Part shown: positions 20,114 through 29,029 of the stretch, piece by piece
Layout of the letters: each line of letters begins with the position of its first letter
Position numbering within the stretch: position 1 is the stretch's first letter
Assembly (NCBI GenBank): GCA_018268255.1
Contig: JAFDWX010000005.1
Location: 186,001 to 250,000, forward strand
Direction of reading: 5' to 3'
Origin: Armatimonadota bacterium
GTDB taxonomy: Bacteria > Armatimonadota > Fimbriimonadia > Fimbriimonadales > Fimbriimonadaceae
Length of the DNA stretch: 64,000 nt
The notes under the pieces: generated by a model
The model's input: the letters and a program-made list of their open reading frames with translations, nothing else
Told to the model about the DNA's origin: nothing
Database searches by the model: none
Program-made: the position numbers and the translations under genes

Positions 20114-21526
20114 GTGAAGCGCCGCACGAAAATCGTATGCACCATTGGGCCCGCCGTGGCCACTCCCGAGAAGATCAGTCAACTCATTCACGCTGGCATG
20201 GATGTTGCGCGGCTGAACTGCTCTCACGGAGATTGGGAAAGCAAGAACGAGTGGGTCGAACTCATCCGCAACGAGGCGCAAAAGTGCGGGCGCCATGTCG
20301 CCCTTCTTGCCGATCTCCAAGGCCCAAAATTCCGGATAGGCGATATTGTCGGCAGTTCCCGGATTCTTGTCAATGGCGAGATCCTAACGGTCGGCCCGTC
20401 CCCCGAAACTGAGATCCCGATTCCGAGTGACGTGATCTATAACGCCATGTCCGTGGGAACCAAAGTCCTTTTGGGCGATGGAGAAGTTGAGCTTCGTTTG
20501 ATGTCATTGCACGGAGCTCATTTCGAGGCCAAGGTGATGAGCGGCGGTCTGATCACCTCTCGCAAGGGCATCACGCTGGTGGGAAAGAGCTTCGATGCGC
20601 CAGCATTGAGCGAAAAAGATCGCGAGGACGTATACCAGGCAGCAAAGACTGGAGTCGACTTCATCGCCTTGAGTTATGTCAAGCAAGCCAGCGACATTCG
20701 AGAGCTTCGAAGGCTGGTCGACCAATACGACCCCACGATTAGGCTCTGTGCGAAGATCGAAACTCCGGAAGCTCTCAAAGATATCGACGAGATCATTCGA
20801 GCGGTTGACCTCATCATGGTGGCCCGCGGAGATCTGGGCCTTCAAATCAACATGGAAGAGGTGCCATTTGCGCAGAAACACATCATCCGCAGGTGTGCCC
20901 TGGCTGGAAAACCTGTTATCACGGCGACCCAGATGCTGGAAAGCATGCTCAATGCACCGCGACCAACACGTGCGGAGGCAACCGATATTGCTAACGCGGT
21001 TTTGGATGGCACCGATGCTCTCATGTTGAGTGGTGAGACCGCTGCAGGCAAGTTCCCCATCGAAGCAGTTCGGACCATGGCCAGGATCGCAGAAACAGCC
21101 GAGCGAAGTTTCGACTACGTCGGCCGGTTGGAATCCTTGCCTCCCACCGCGGCGGCCGGAGATATTGAAACACAAGCGGTCGCCAAGGCAGCCGTGCAGT
21201 TGGCCACGAGTTTGAAAGCTAAGGCCATCGTCACCACCTCTACGAGCGGACTCACCCCGCGCATGGTCAGTCGTTACCGACCGACATGCCCCATTCTGTG
21301 CGCCAGTTGGAATCCTCGAACACAAGCGTTTCTAGCATGTCAGTGGGGAGTCGATGCTGTCGCCATTGACCTTCCGAAGTCCACGGATGATGTGATTCAT
21401 TGCGCGATTGACGCTTTTATGCGTGAGAAAAAGCTCAAACTTGGCGATCTTGTTGTGGTCACAGCTGGAGTTCCGGCCGGAAAGCCAGGAAACACAAACC
21501 TGATTTTTGTTGAAACTGTAAAGTAG
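20114..21526 (+). CDS. pyk: Pyruvate kinase
   Basis: 470 residues. RRTKIVCTIGPA starts the TIM barrel, followed by LNCSHGD, the active-site MVARGDLGLQI with the proton-donating and metal sites, TATQMLESM and LSGETAAGKFP. It converts phosphoenolpyruvate and ADP to pyruvate and ATP. The C-terminal domain (about 350-470) is the usual regulatory fold. The start is GTG at 20114 with no clear Shine-Dalgarno, an oddity for so central a gene; an upstream start cannot be excluded, but the family normally starts at this point. Confidence 0.96.
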   Translation: MKRRTKIVCTIGPAVATPEKISQLIHAGMDVARLNCSHGDWESKNEWVELIRNEAQKCGRHVALLADLQGPKFRIGDIVGSSRILVNGEILTVGPSPETEIPIPSDVIYNAMSVGTKVLLGDGEVELRLMSLHGAHFEAKVMSGGLITSRKGITLVGKSFDAPALSEKDREDVYQAAKTGVDFIALSYVKQASDIRELRRLVDQYDPTIRLCAKIETPEALKDIDEIIRAVDLIMVARGDLGLQINMEEVPFAQKHIIRRCALAGKPVITATQMLESMLNAPRPTRAEATDIANAVLDGTDALMLSGETAAGKFPIEAVRTMARIAETAERSFDYVGRLESLPPTAAAGDIETQAVAKAAVQLATSLKAKAIVTTSTSGLTPRMVSRYRPTCPILCASWNPRTQAFLACQWGVDAVAIDLPKSTDDVIHCAIDAFMREKKLKLGDLVVVTAGVPAGKPGNTNLIFVETVK

Positions 21527-21551
21527 AATAAGATGCTCGAAGAGGCTAAGG

Positions 21552-21815
21552 ATGGCTGCTCGATTTATTACTCGTACTTTTTGGATTTTGCTCGCCATAG
21601 GAATCGGCGTCTATGGCTCCATTTCCGCTTGGAAACTGGCTCGGGTCCAGCAAGAAGATGCCGTTTTGACACATCAAAAGATGCAGGCAGCTCAAACCGA
21701 AAAGGCGGATCTTCTCATGGAGCGTGCTCGCAGAGAGAACCCCTCCGGTCGTGAAGAACTTGCTCGAAGCAAGGGTTACATTAAGGAAGGCGAAGTTCGG
21801 CTCGAAATTCGATAA
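21552..21815 (+). CDS. Small membrane-anchored coiled-coil protein, DivIC/FtsB-like
   Basis: 87 residues: one N-terminal transmembrane helix (FWILLAIGIGVYGSISAW), a helix rich in Q, E, K and R of about 35 residues, then REELARSKGYIKEGEVRLEI. This last piece matches the septum formation initiator signature of FtsB/DivIC ('...E..AR..lgyvk.GE...i'). That would place it in the FtsQ-FtsL-FtsB division complex. The coiled coil is short for the family, so this is an inference from pattern only. It follows pyk by 25 bp. Confidence 0.6.
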   Translation: MAARFITRTFWILLAIGIGVYGSISAWKLARVQQEDAVLTHQKMQAAQTEKADLLMERARRENPSGREELARSKGYIKEGEVRLEIR

Positions 21816-21818
21816 CTT

Positions 21819-21838
21819 TTGTGGATTTTGATCCACAA
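21819..21838 (+). terminator. Hairpin after the DivIC-like gene
   Basis: TTGTGGAT and ATCCACAA form an eight-base perfect stem with a TTTG loop a few bases past the stop at 21815. The downstream run is CTGCCACCCTTTT, so it is weak as a terminator. Confidence 0.45.
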
Positions 21839-21886
21839 CTGCCACCCTTTTCGTCTATCCCCGTAAGTTAGTCTGGAGAAAAGTCT

Positions 21887-22348
21887 ATGAAAATTCGCTC
21901 GTTTGTTCCTGCGGTTCTGTTACTCAGTGCGGTTGCCTTGGTTGGTTGTGGCGGCGGTCATTCGGTCGTCGGCAAATGGAAAGTTGATGGAATTGCAGAC
22001 TCTGGGTTACCTGCAGGCACCACAGTAGACATGGAATTCAAAGGCGATAAGTCTGTGGAAGCCCACGCGGAGTTTACGCAGATGAACACCAAACTCAAAA
22101 TGACGATGGTCGGCAACTACAAGCAAGAAGGCGACACCATCGACATGACATGGAACGATCTCCAACTGCACGCGGAAGATAAGAAGACGGACTCCATGCT
22201 CCAGACGATGATGGGCGCACAAAAGGAGACTGCTTTGAAGAACATGAACGAGGCCAGCAACAAAGGCACGATTGCGTGGGAATCGGGAGACAAGTTCACC
22301 TCGAAAGGTGCGAACAACAAAGTCGTCACCTTTACGCGAATTAAGTGA
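21887..22348 (+). CDS. Lipoprotein of unknown function
   Basis: 153 residues with a lipobox: ALVGCGGG, so Cys is lipidated and the protein is anchored in a membrane. The mature part starts with SVVGKWKVDG, followed by repeated beta strands and 'G.W...G' motifs, suggesting a small beta-barrel (lipocalin-like) fold; ligand unknown. One strong terminator follows. Confidence 0.75.
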   Translation: MKIRSFVPAVLLLSAVALVGCGGGHSVVGKWKVDGIADSGLPAGTTVDMEFKGDKSVEAHAEFTQMNTKLKMTMVGNYKQEGDTIDMTWNDLQLHAEDKKTDSMLQTMMGAQKETALKNMNEASNKGTIAWESGDKFTSKGANNKVVTFTRIK

Positions 22349-22360
22349 TTCTGACCCTTC

Positions 22361-22396
22361 AAAAGCCGTGAGACGCATCGTCCCACGGCTTTTTTG
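22361..22396 (+). terminator. Rho-independent terminator
   Basis: AAAGCCGTG pairs with CACGGCTTT around an inner GACG...CGTC and is followed by TTTTTT. It ends the lipoprotein transcript and isolates dapL. Confidence 0.8.
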
Positions 22397-22438
22397 TGCC
22401 CTTTGCTGGCTCCCGAGGCGAAGTAAAATAGAGCCTTC

Positions 22439-23635
22439 ATGATCGCCCCCAGCAAGCGCCTCGATAACATCCCTCCGTACCTTTTTGCAGAAATCAGCCG
22501 TATCAAGGCCGAAGTGGTCGCAAGCGGCGCCGACTTGATCGACCTGGGGATCGGTGACCCGGATCAACCCACACCAGATCGAGTGATCGACGCGCTGATT
22601 CGATCGGCGCAAGATCCCGCAACCCACCGATACGACGAGACTCCCAGAGGATGGAGGTCGTTCCTGCAAGCTGCTTGCGGATGGTACGAGCGAACCTTCG
22701 GCGTCGTAACCGACCCGGAAAAGCACGTTTGCCAACTCATCGGGAGCAAAGAGGGTCTGGCGCACTTGGCCTGGGCCTATCTGGATGCAGGAGACGTCTC
22801 AATATTGCCCAGCCCGGGCTACCCCGTGTATAAGGTGAACTCGCTCATGGCTGGCGGCGACGTTTACGAAACTCCTCTCAAAGAATCCAACGGGTTCCTC
22901 CCGGTTCTCGCCGACATCCCGTCCGACATTGCCAAGCGAGCCAAGTTGTTCTACGTCTGCTACCCTCACAACCCTACCGGAGCCGTAGCGACCCGTGAGT
23001 TTTATGAAGATCTCGTCAGATTTTGCCGTGAGTACGACATCTTGCTGGTGAACGACATGGCCTATGCCACGGTGACCTATGACGGCTATGTCAACCCAAC
23101 CGTGCTTCAGGTGGATGGAGCCATGGATGTTAGCATCGAATTCCATTCGCTCAGCAAGATGTTCAACATGACGGGGTGGCGACTCGGCTTTGCCCTTGGA
23201 AACCCCGACGCCGTTGCCACTCTTCAAAAGCTCAAGAGCAACTTGGACTCCAAGCAGTTTCCGGCGGTGGCCGAGGCTGGTGCGTACGCTCTCAACCACC
23301 TGGACAATCACGAAACCCAGCGAGTGTATCAAGCGCGACGAGATGCTCTTTGTGATGGTCTCAACTCAATCGGCTGGAAGGTCAACAAACCCAAGGCGAG
23401 CTTTTATGTGTGGGCGCGAATTCCCCGTACGGATATGACTAGCGCAGAGTTTGTCGGAGAACTCATCAAGCGGACCGCGATCGTGGCGATCCCAGGGACA
23501 GGATACGGGCCCGAAGGAGAAGGCTATGTGCGGATGTCTTTGACCCTAGTCGGCGACGAAGATGGCGAGAGATTCGGTGAAGCAGTGAGAAGAATTGCGG
23601 AATCCGGCCTGATTCCTGAAACCTCGCGTACTTAA
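22439..23635 (+). CDS. dapL: LL-diaminopimelate aminotransferase
   Basis: 398 residues, class I/II PLP aminotransferase. The N-terminus SKRLDNIPPYLFAEISRIK and DLIDLGIGDPDQPTP match the DapL family, and PLP-lysine lies in SLSKMFNMTGWRLGFA. It turns tetrahydrodipicolinate directly into LL-diaminopimelate. With lysA at 44984 this gives two steps of the DapL variant of lysine/mDAP synthesis. A -10-like TAAAAT lies upstream of the ATG, and the terminator at 22361 separates it from the previous gene. Confidence 0.88.
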   Translation: MIAPSKRLDNIPPYLFAEISRIKAEVVASGADLIDLGIGDPDQPTPDRVIDALIRSAQDPATHRYDETPRGWRSFLQAACGWYERTFGVVTDPEKHVCQLIGSKEGLAHLAWAYLDAGDVSILPSPGYPVYKVNSLMAGGDVYETPLKESNGFLPVLADIPSDIAKRAKLFYVCYPHNPTGAVATREFYEDLVRFCREYDILLVNDMAYATVTYDGYVNPTVLQVDGAMDVSIEFHSLSKMFNMTGWRLGFALGNPDAVATLQKLKSNLDSKQFPAVAEAGAYALNHLDNHETQRVYQARRDALCDGLNSIGWKVNKPKASFYVWARIPRTDMTSAEFVGELIKRTAIVAIPGTGYGPEGEGYVRMSLTLVGDEDGERFGEAVRRIAESGLIPETSRT

Positions 23636-23702
23636 GATGAGAGGTTACAAACAATTAACGAGAGATCACCTGAATTGCTCGTAAAATAGTTGTATCGGTC
23701 CC

Positions 23703-24215
23703 ATGCAAAAGAGCGAGCCCACGCCTGACCTCCTGATTGCCTACGAAAGTGAACGCGTCCGTCGAAATCGGATACGGAAATATGTCCTCTATGCCTTGGG
23801 AGCAATTGCTCTAGTTCTCGGCTTTGCCGAGCCAGTGGTGAACCAATCGGAGTACATCCTGGGTGGGATTCTCTTAGGTGCGTTGGCCATTCTGGCCTTT
23901 TGCGGCATTTTTGGCTACGTGGCCCTCGTTGCCTTTATGACCTACAGCTATGCGGAATGGGTGATGTCGAGAGGAAGCCTTCGACCCAGCGGTTTTCACC
24001 TCTTTACAATCCTCCTTCTAAGTGCAATTGGCGCGGCTCTGTTGGCCGGATACACCATCCGCGAGCACATCGAACCCTCGTTCTGGGTAGCCATTCTGTT
24101 CGTTGTTTGGACGAATATCCTAAGCGGCTTCTTGGGTTATCTGGGAGCCTTCTGGTTCCGCGCCAAAACGAGGACTCCCCGTCGGTCCGAGTCGGATTTT
24201 GACCCGCTGACATAG
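23703..24215 (+). CDS. Multi-pass membrane protein of unknown function
   Basis: 170 residues with a short basic cytosolic start and four or five hydrophobic helices: YVLYALGAIALVLGF, ILGGILLGALAILAFCGIFGYVALVAFM, FHLFTILLLSAIGAALLAGY and FWVAILFVVWTNILSGFLGYLGAF. The C-terminus is charged and soluble. No motif identifies a transporter or enzyme. Confidence 0.7.
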   Translation: MQKSEPTPDLLIAYESERVRRNRIRKYVLYALGAIALVLGFAEPVVNQSEYILGGILLGALAILAFCGIFGYVALVAFMTYSYAEWVMSRGSLRPSGFHLFTILLLSAIGAALLAGYTIREHIEPSFWVAILFVVWTNILSGFLGYLGAFWFRAKTRTPRRSESDFDPLT

Positions 24216-24252
24216 GGGCAATTGTCGCGACGGGTCGGGTAAACCCACAGCC

Positions 24253-25257
24253 ATGCAGTACCGATCGCTTGGCCGGACGGGAGTGCAGGTGTCTGTGGCC
24301 TGCTTTGGCACCATGACTTTTGGATGGGAGCCCGACGATTGGGGAACCCACGAAAAGGACTGCTACAAGCTTGTGGACAAGGCGCTTGATCTCGGTGTCA
24401 ACTTCTTCGACACCGCGGATGTCTATGCTCGCGGCACGAGTGAAAGCATTCTTGGAAAGGCCCTCAAGGGCAAACGCGACGGCGTTGTTCTGGCCACAAA
24501 ATGCCACGGCAAAATGAGCGATACGGACCCCAATATGTGGGGAAACACCAGGCGGCACATCACTCAAGCTTGCGAAGATTCTCTCAAACGACTCAAAACT
24601 GACTGGATCGATCTGTACCAAATCCATCGCCCACAACCTTCGGTCGCAATTGATGAGACCATTCGTGCACTGGAGGATCTCGTCCGAGCAGGCAAAATCC
24701 GCTACGCGGGATGTTCAACTTTTGCAGCGTGGCAAGTTTGTGAAGCGCACTACGTGGCGAAGCACTTGGGACTTTCGGGATTTGTCAGCGAGCAGCCGCC
24801 TTACAATCTGCTCGACCGAAGAATTGAGCGCGAACTGCTTCCCTTCCTGAGAACGTACGACTATGCCGTAATCCCTTGGTCGCCCTTGGCTGGTGGGCAG
24901 TTGAGCGGAAAGTACTTGGATGTCAAGCCCAAGAACGCGCGTTACTCTACTACGGATCCTCAAAAAAGAGTCAACAGGGCCACCACCGAAGCGATCCGCC
25001 GCTACAAGATCATCGCCGACCGATATGAGCTTTCCATGACTCAGCTGGCTCTCGCCTGGGTCGCCAACCAGCCAGGAATCACCGCACCGATTATCGGTGC
25101 AAGGTCGGAACAGCAGCTTGAGGACTCAGTCGCCGCGTGTCAGCTGCAACTTCCGGAAAAGGCCTACGAGCAGATCGACCGCGTGGTCGAACCCGGAGAC
25201 CATTTGATCGACTACTATTCGGCCAACTTTGGACCCAACGTTCGACCCAGCATCTAG
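24253..25257 (+). CDS. Aldo/keto reductase
   Basis: 334 residues, a TIM-barrel NADPH-dependent oxidoreductase. The catalytic tetrad is Asp53 (FDTAD), Tyr58, Lys83 (ATK) and His in YQIHRP. The NADP-binding IIGARSEQQLEDSV near the C-terminus is present. Close to the YajO/PdxI-like and Tas-type groups; the physiological substrate cannot be named. It overlaps the convergent small gene by 4 bp. Confidence 0.9.
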   Translation: MQYRSLGRTGVQVSVACFGTMTFGWEPDDWGTHEKDCYKLVDKALDLGVNFFDTADVYARGTSESILGKALKGKRDGVVLATKCHGKMSDTDPNMWGNTRRHITQACEDSLKRLKTDWIDLYQIHRPQPSVAIDETIRALEDLVRAGKIRYAGCSTFAAWQVCEAHYVAKHLGLSGFVSEQPPYNLLDRRIERELLPFLRTYDYAVIPWSPLAGGQLSGKYLDVKPKNARYSTTDPQKRVNRATTEAIRRYKIIADRYELSMTQLALAWVANQPGITAPIIGARSEQQLEDSVAACQLQLPEKAYEQIDRVVEPGDHLIDYYSANFGPNVRPSI

Positions 25258-25664
25258 TCGATTTCAAGGCTCCGAAACCTCTTTTCCGCGCTGGGAAGAT
25301 CTTCGGTGAGCTTGCGGTAGGCAAGGTTGACCTTACCGTTGAGTTCGGCAGCCGCATATCGAGCCTCGGAGCCTTCGGGGAACCGAGTCGGGTCGCTCCG
25401 CACATTCAAACGATCGTAAGCTTTTCGAATTTCCTCAAATGGAGTCGAGGCCTCTACGCCAAGGATCTTCCGCGCAATCTCGATTTCTTCTTCGGGAGTT
25501 GCTGGCCGCGTGCTCACGATCACCTGAGTCGTTTCCTCAATGGAAGTCTGGGTGGTGCCGGAATCTTCCAATTCCTTCCGAGCCAAATCCAAGTCACGAA
25601 TTCGGTCGATTTCACGGTTCACATAACCGCGGAGTAGATTGTAGGCTCGCTGGGCAGTGCTCAA
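25254..25664 (-). CDS. Protein with a J-domain-like C-terminus lacking HPD
   Basis: 136 residues. Residues about 60-130 read ILGVEASTPFEEIRKAYDRL...NLAYRKL, the helix II-loop-helix III layout of a J domain; the obligate HPD loop is replaced by RSDPT. HPD-less J-like domains cannot activate Hsp70 and usually act as scaffolds. The first 55 residues are charged and helical. No membrane segment. Function unknown; DnaJ itself is at 49257. Confidence 0.6.
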   Translation of the reverse strand: MSTAQRAYNLLRGYVNREIDRIRDLDLARKELEDSGTTQTSIEETTQVIVSTRPATPEEEIEIARKILGVEASTPFEEIRKAYDRLNVRSDPTRFPEGSEARYAAAELNGKVNLAYRKLTEDLPSAEKRFRSLEID

Positions 25665-25681
25665 TGGGTCATTTCTCCAAC

Positions 25682-26560
25682 CTAGATTCTAACGCGTATG
25701 CCTGCCGAAAAGTCCCGCCACTGGCCCCGATTGAATCGAACAAATGACCTTAGGCTCAGGTTTTTGGTGAGCTTCAGCTCGTTTTCGATTCGATAGAAAT
25801 CGGATTTTTCGGTCCAGTTCCTGGCCCAAGCAAACGAGGTTGTTACGGATCCTTCGTCGGTTTGGTAAGTCAGACTGATGTCTGTGAGGTCGAGAGCCTT
25901 GTCGAAGGTCTCCTGATTGGGCCTCCGGAGAGCCACATACTCACCCCGTATAAATACGGGCCCCCAAGGAACGGTTGTGTCGATAGCACCCACGAGCCGA
26001 TAGCCTCGCTTCGGTCCAGGCGAATCCTCTGGAGATCGAAACGCACCCATGCTGGTGCTGGCGGCTGCCATGTGCGAGCCCACCGCCGCGCTGATACCTG
26101 TTCGCCCACCGATCCGAACCAGAACTCCCCGGAGTTTGTCGGCTCCATTGTCGAAGCCCGTCAGAACGATTGGAAGGCCTGCCTTTCTGAAGCCCGCGTC
26201 GAGCCGGGCCGCAAGCGCTGCTTCTCTCACAATTCCGCGGCCGCCAAATGGGAGATATTGCCGGCCAAGCCGCCATTGCCCGGGATTCTCGACATAGGCT
26301 TCATCAATCGACTCTTGATCGATGTCCCCCCGAACTCGCTGGAGTCGCTCAGTCACCAGGACGTAGTAGCCTGGCTCCAAGTTCAGGCCAAAGCCGACCG
26401 TGGAGTGACGGCCCATCGGGTCATACCACCTGAGCCTCGTGTTGCCTCCGGTTGTCGAAGTCTGGTGGAGACGCATATCGATCCGGAGAGCAAAATCGGG
26501 TGTCTGGGCAACCGCGTGGCTCGCTGCCACGACCGCGAGAGTCAGAACGAGCACCCGCAT
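25682..26560 (-). CDS. Secreted or outer-membrane beta-rich protein
   Basis: 292 residues from the ATG at 26558-26560, which overlaps the hisS stop by one base (TGATG). Signal peptide MRVLVLTLAVVAASHAVA. The mature part is a series of short amphipathic strands with turns (YYVLVTERLQRV, RSFVRFNRGQWRDFSAGIRVRI at the end), suggesting a beta-barrel that ends in a terminal strand. It may be a porin-like or structural barrel, but no family was recognised. Confidence 0.65.
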   Translation of the reverse strand: MRVLVLTLAVVAASHAVAQTPDFALRIDMRLHQTSTTGGNTRLRWYDPMGRHSTVGFGLNLEPGYYVLVTERLQRVRGDIDQESIDEAYVENPGQWRLGRQYLPFGGRGIVREAALAARLDAGFRKAGLPIVLTGFDNGADKLRGVLVRIGGRTGISAAVGSHMAAASTSMGAFRSPEDSPGPKRGYRLVGAIDTTVPWGPVFIRGEYVALRRPNQETFDKALDLTDISLTYQTDEGSVTTSFAWARNWTEKSDFYRIENELKLTKNLSLRSFVRFNRGQWRDFSAGIRVRI

Positions 26561-27864
26561 CAGTCGCTCCTCGCTGGGTGTGATCCGGCAAACAGTTCCA
26601 CTCCCCTCAAGCCTCGGTCCGCCGCGGCAATAACCTCGGATTCCGCCCGATGCCACTGATCTTGGGTTGCCAAGTCTTTGATGGTCAAATACTCCCCCGC
26701 CAGCTCGTCGTCACCTAATACCAAGGCATAGCGAGCGCCCGAGCGATCTGCTGCTTTGAACTGGCCTTTCACGTTCCTACCGTCTAGATCGAACCCGGTA
26801 GCCACACCCCTTTCTCTGAGCGACCGTGCGATTTCCCTAACCTTGGGGCGAGCCGAATCGGTCGCTGCGACAACAAAAGCTTCTAGCATCGGAGGTGTCG
26901 GCACGGGTGCCTGGGACTCCATCGCGATCAGCAGTCGCTCGATTCCCATTCCGACGCCCACGCTCGGCGTTTCCGCTCCTCCGAGTTCCTTAATCACCCC
27001 ATCATAGCGCCCCCCTCCGCACAGCGCCGATTGGGCACCGAGTGAAGTCGAGTGGAGTTCAAAAACGGTGTCGTTATAGTAATCCAGGCCGCGGACAATG
27101 GTGGGAGACACTTCAAAGGGTATCCCTGATTCGGCGAGTGCCTCTTGCACCGAGGCAAAATGCGCTTGAGATTCGGGTTCAAGGTAATCCGTTACCTTGG
27201 GCGCATCTGCAAGGGCTTCGATGAACTTCGGATCTTTGCTGTCCAGCATACGGAGCGGATTGCGGAGTGCATGCTCACGGTCGGCCTCTTCCAGGTCTGC
27301 CAGGAGCGCTTTTGTGTGATCCAGCAGAGCCTCTCGATACGCTCTGCGGGTGGCGTCTTTTCCGATCGAGTTCACCTTTACTAAAAGTTCGCTGATCCCG
27401 AGAACCTCGTACAGCTTGTAAGTGATCTCAATGATCTCGGCATCTGCCAAGGGAGATGCGCTTCCGATCAGTTCGCATCCCAACTGATGGTGCTCGCGAA
27501 GTCGACCCTTTTGGGGTCGCTCGTAGCGAAACACAGGCGTGGAGATATAGCAGAGCCTTGTAGTCGCACTCTGAGCCGCCAAATTGTGCTCGATATAGGC
27601 GCGCATGGCTGGGGCGGTGCCCTCCGGCTTGAGTGTGATGCTGCGCCCACCTTTGTCCTCAAAGGTGTACATCTGCTTGTTGACAACCTCGCTCGTGTCT
27701 CCACTCGTTCGGGTGAAGAGTTCTGTATCTTCAAACACTGGAGTTCGGATTTCCCGATAGCCGTAGCGTGCCACGAGGTCGAGGAACGTCGATTCGACAT
27801 GGTGCCACCGGTGGATCTGGTCGGGCAGAATGTCCTGAGTTCCACGGGGAGCCTGAAATCGCAT
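26560..27864 (-). CDS. hisS: Histidyl-tRNA synthetase
   Basis: 434 residues. Class II motifs: RGTQDILP at the start, motif 2 (FRYERPQKGRLREHHQLGCELIG), the histidine-specific GLDYYNDTVFE and motif 3 GVGMGIERLL; the C-terminal anticodon-binding domain is present. Charges tRNA-His. Its stop codon shares a base with the start of the downstream secreted protein. Divergent from the SPFH gene with a 97-bp gap. Confidence 0.97.
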   Translation of the reverse strand: MRFQAPRGTQDILPDQIHRWHHVESTFLDLVARYGYREIRTPVFEDTELFTRTSGDTSEVVNKQMYTFEDKGGRSITLKPEGTAPAMRAYIEHNLAAQSATTRLCYISTPVFRYERPQKGRLREHHQLGCELIGSASPLADAEIIEITYKLYEVLGISELLVKVNSIGKDATRRAYREALLDHTKALLADLEEADREHALRNPLRMLDSKDPKFIEALADAPKVTDYLEPESQAHFASVQEALAESGIPFEVSPTIVRGLDYYNDTVFELHSTSLGAQSALCGGGRYDGVIKELGGAETPSVGVGMGIERLLIAMESQAPVPTPPMLEAFVVAATDSARPKVREIARSLRERGVATGFDLDGRNVKGQFKAADRSGARYALVLGDDELAGEYLTIKDLATQDQWHRAESEVIAAADRGLRGVELFAGSHPARSD

Positions 27865-27961
27865 AGTTTCTATTGTGAAGCAGAGACCGCGCTTTTGCCA
27901 GTTGGAGCCTGAGTCTGAAGCCTTTCATCGCGCCGATCCGTACCCCTTATGGAGGCAATAG

Positions 27962-28930
27962 ATGTTCTTTAGTGTAATTCTCGTGGTTTTGGGTTTGGTG
28001 GTGTTCTCGACGGCCAAGGCAGCTCAGCAGGGGGCGGTCGGCATGCGAATCACTGGATTAGTCCTGCTGGTGCTGGGGGTGCTTTCGATGTTCAAGAGTT
28101 CGGTCGTTGTTGTGCCTGCGGGCAATGTGGGAGTCGTGGCGATGTTTGGCAGCGTGAATCCCAAACCGCTCTCGCCGGGCCTGCATGTGATCAACCCGGT
28201 GGCAAATGTGGAGATGTATGAAATCCGTACTCAGGAATACACGATGAGTGCGACGCAAGGTGAGGGGCAACAAAAGGGTGATGACGCCATTCGAACACTC
28301 AGCCGCGACGGATTGCCGATGCCCATCGATGTGACGATCACGTATCGACCCAATCCAGCGAGCGTTCCTTGGCTGTATCAGAACTTTGGTACGGAGCAAG
28401 AGGTGATTTCAAAAATTGTTCGTCCCTCGGCGCGGGCGGCAGTTCGCGATGCGATGGCGAACTTTAGTGCACAGGAGGCTTACGCCAGTCGCCGTGCCGA
28501 GGTGCCAGCGAAGATCCAAGAAGAATTGGAGACTCTGATTGAGACGACCATCAAAAAATCCGAGGCTCCTCAAGTCTCACCGATCATCGTCCAGCAGGTT
28601 CTGCTCCGGAACATCGAGTTGCCCGACAAGCTTAAGGCCAGCATCGAAGCCAAGCTCACAGCGGAACAGGAGGCTCTGCGGATGGAGTTTGTCCTTCAGA
28701 AGGAGAAACAGGAGGCCGAACGCAAACGGATCGAGGCGAAAGGAATTTCCGACTTTCAGAACATCGTTTCGGCTGGATTGAACGATAAGCTCTTGCAGTG
28801 GAAGGGGATCGAAGCCACCCAGGTGCTGGCGGAATCCAACAATGCCAAGGTCGTCATCATTGGATCTGGAAAAGGTGGGTTGCCAGTCATCCTGAACACC
28901 GACGGCTCCGTTTCATCAGCCGCGAAGTAA
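27962..28930 (+). CDS. SPFH/prohibitin family membrane protein
   Basis: 322 residues. Two hydrophobic N-terminal segments (FSVILVVLGLVVFS; ITGLVLLVLGVLSMF), then the band-7 domain (about 55-225: VVVPAGNVGVVAMFG...SPGLHVINP...MPIDVTITY), and a helical arm rich in glutamate, arginine and lysine with EAERKRIEAKGI. Prohibitin-type members form large rings at the cell membrane and often act with FtsH. The start has GGAGG six bases upstream. A 73-nt structured repeat begins seven bases past the stop. Confidence 0.88.
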   Translation: MFFSVILVVLGLVVFSTAKAAQQGAVGMRITGLVLLVLGVLSMFKSSVVVVPAGNVGVVAMFGSVNPKPLSPGLHVINPVANVEMYEIRTQEYTMSATQGEGQQKGDDAIRTLSRDGLPMPIDVTITYRPNPASVPWLYQNFGTEQEVISKIVRPSARAAVRDAMANFSAQEAYASRRAEVPAKIQEELETLIETTIKKSEAPQVSPIIVQQVLLRNIELPDKLKASIEAKLTAEQEALRMEFVLQKEKQEAERKRIEAKGISDFQNIVSAGLNDKLLQWKGIEATQVLAESNNAKVVIIGSGKGGLPVILNTDGSVSSAAK

Positions 28931-28937
28931 GAGGAAC

Positions 28938-29010
28938 GCCCCGGCCCGGAGGCCACTCCCCGAGATGGGACCCCGACGCTTTGCGTCGCCCATCTCGCCG
29001 CCCCCGGGGC
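28938..29010 (+). repeat. 73-nt structured repeat, copy A
   Basis: Outer stem GCCCCGG/CCGGGGC closes the element. Inside lies a small hairpin (GGAG-GCCA-CTCC), then a 9-bp stem CGAGATGGG/CCCATCTCG carrying an ACCC bulge and a 6-bp hairpin CGACGC-TTT-GCGTCG. The element starts seven bases after the stop of the SPFH gene. Its length, fold and unpaired bases match copies at 60738-60810 and 40312-40384, while stem sequences differ in a compensating way. Confidence 0.85.
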
Positions 29011-29029
29011 TTTGCTCAATGACCCCTGG

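Noticed and set aside
20504-21325. Minus-strand ORF opposite pyruvate kinase
   Set aside because: Cysteine/arginine-rich shadow with no motif.
28938-29010. tRNA-like gene, because the repeat is 73 nt and has a 7-bp end stem
   Set aside because: No anticodon arm with a 7-base loop, no GTTC T-loop, no D-loop GG; the fold is one long arm plus a short hairpin, and stems vary among copies.
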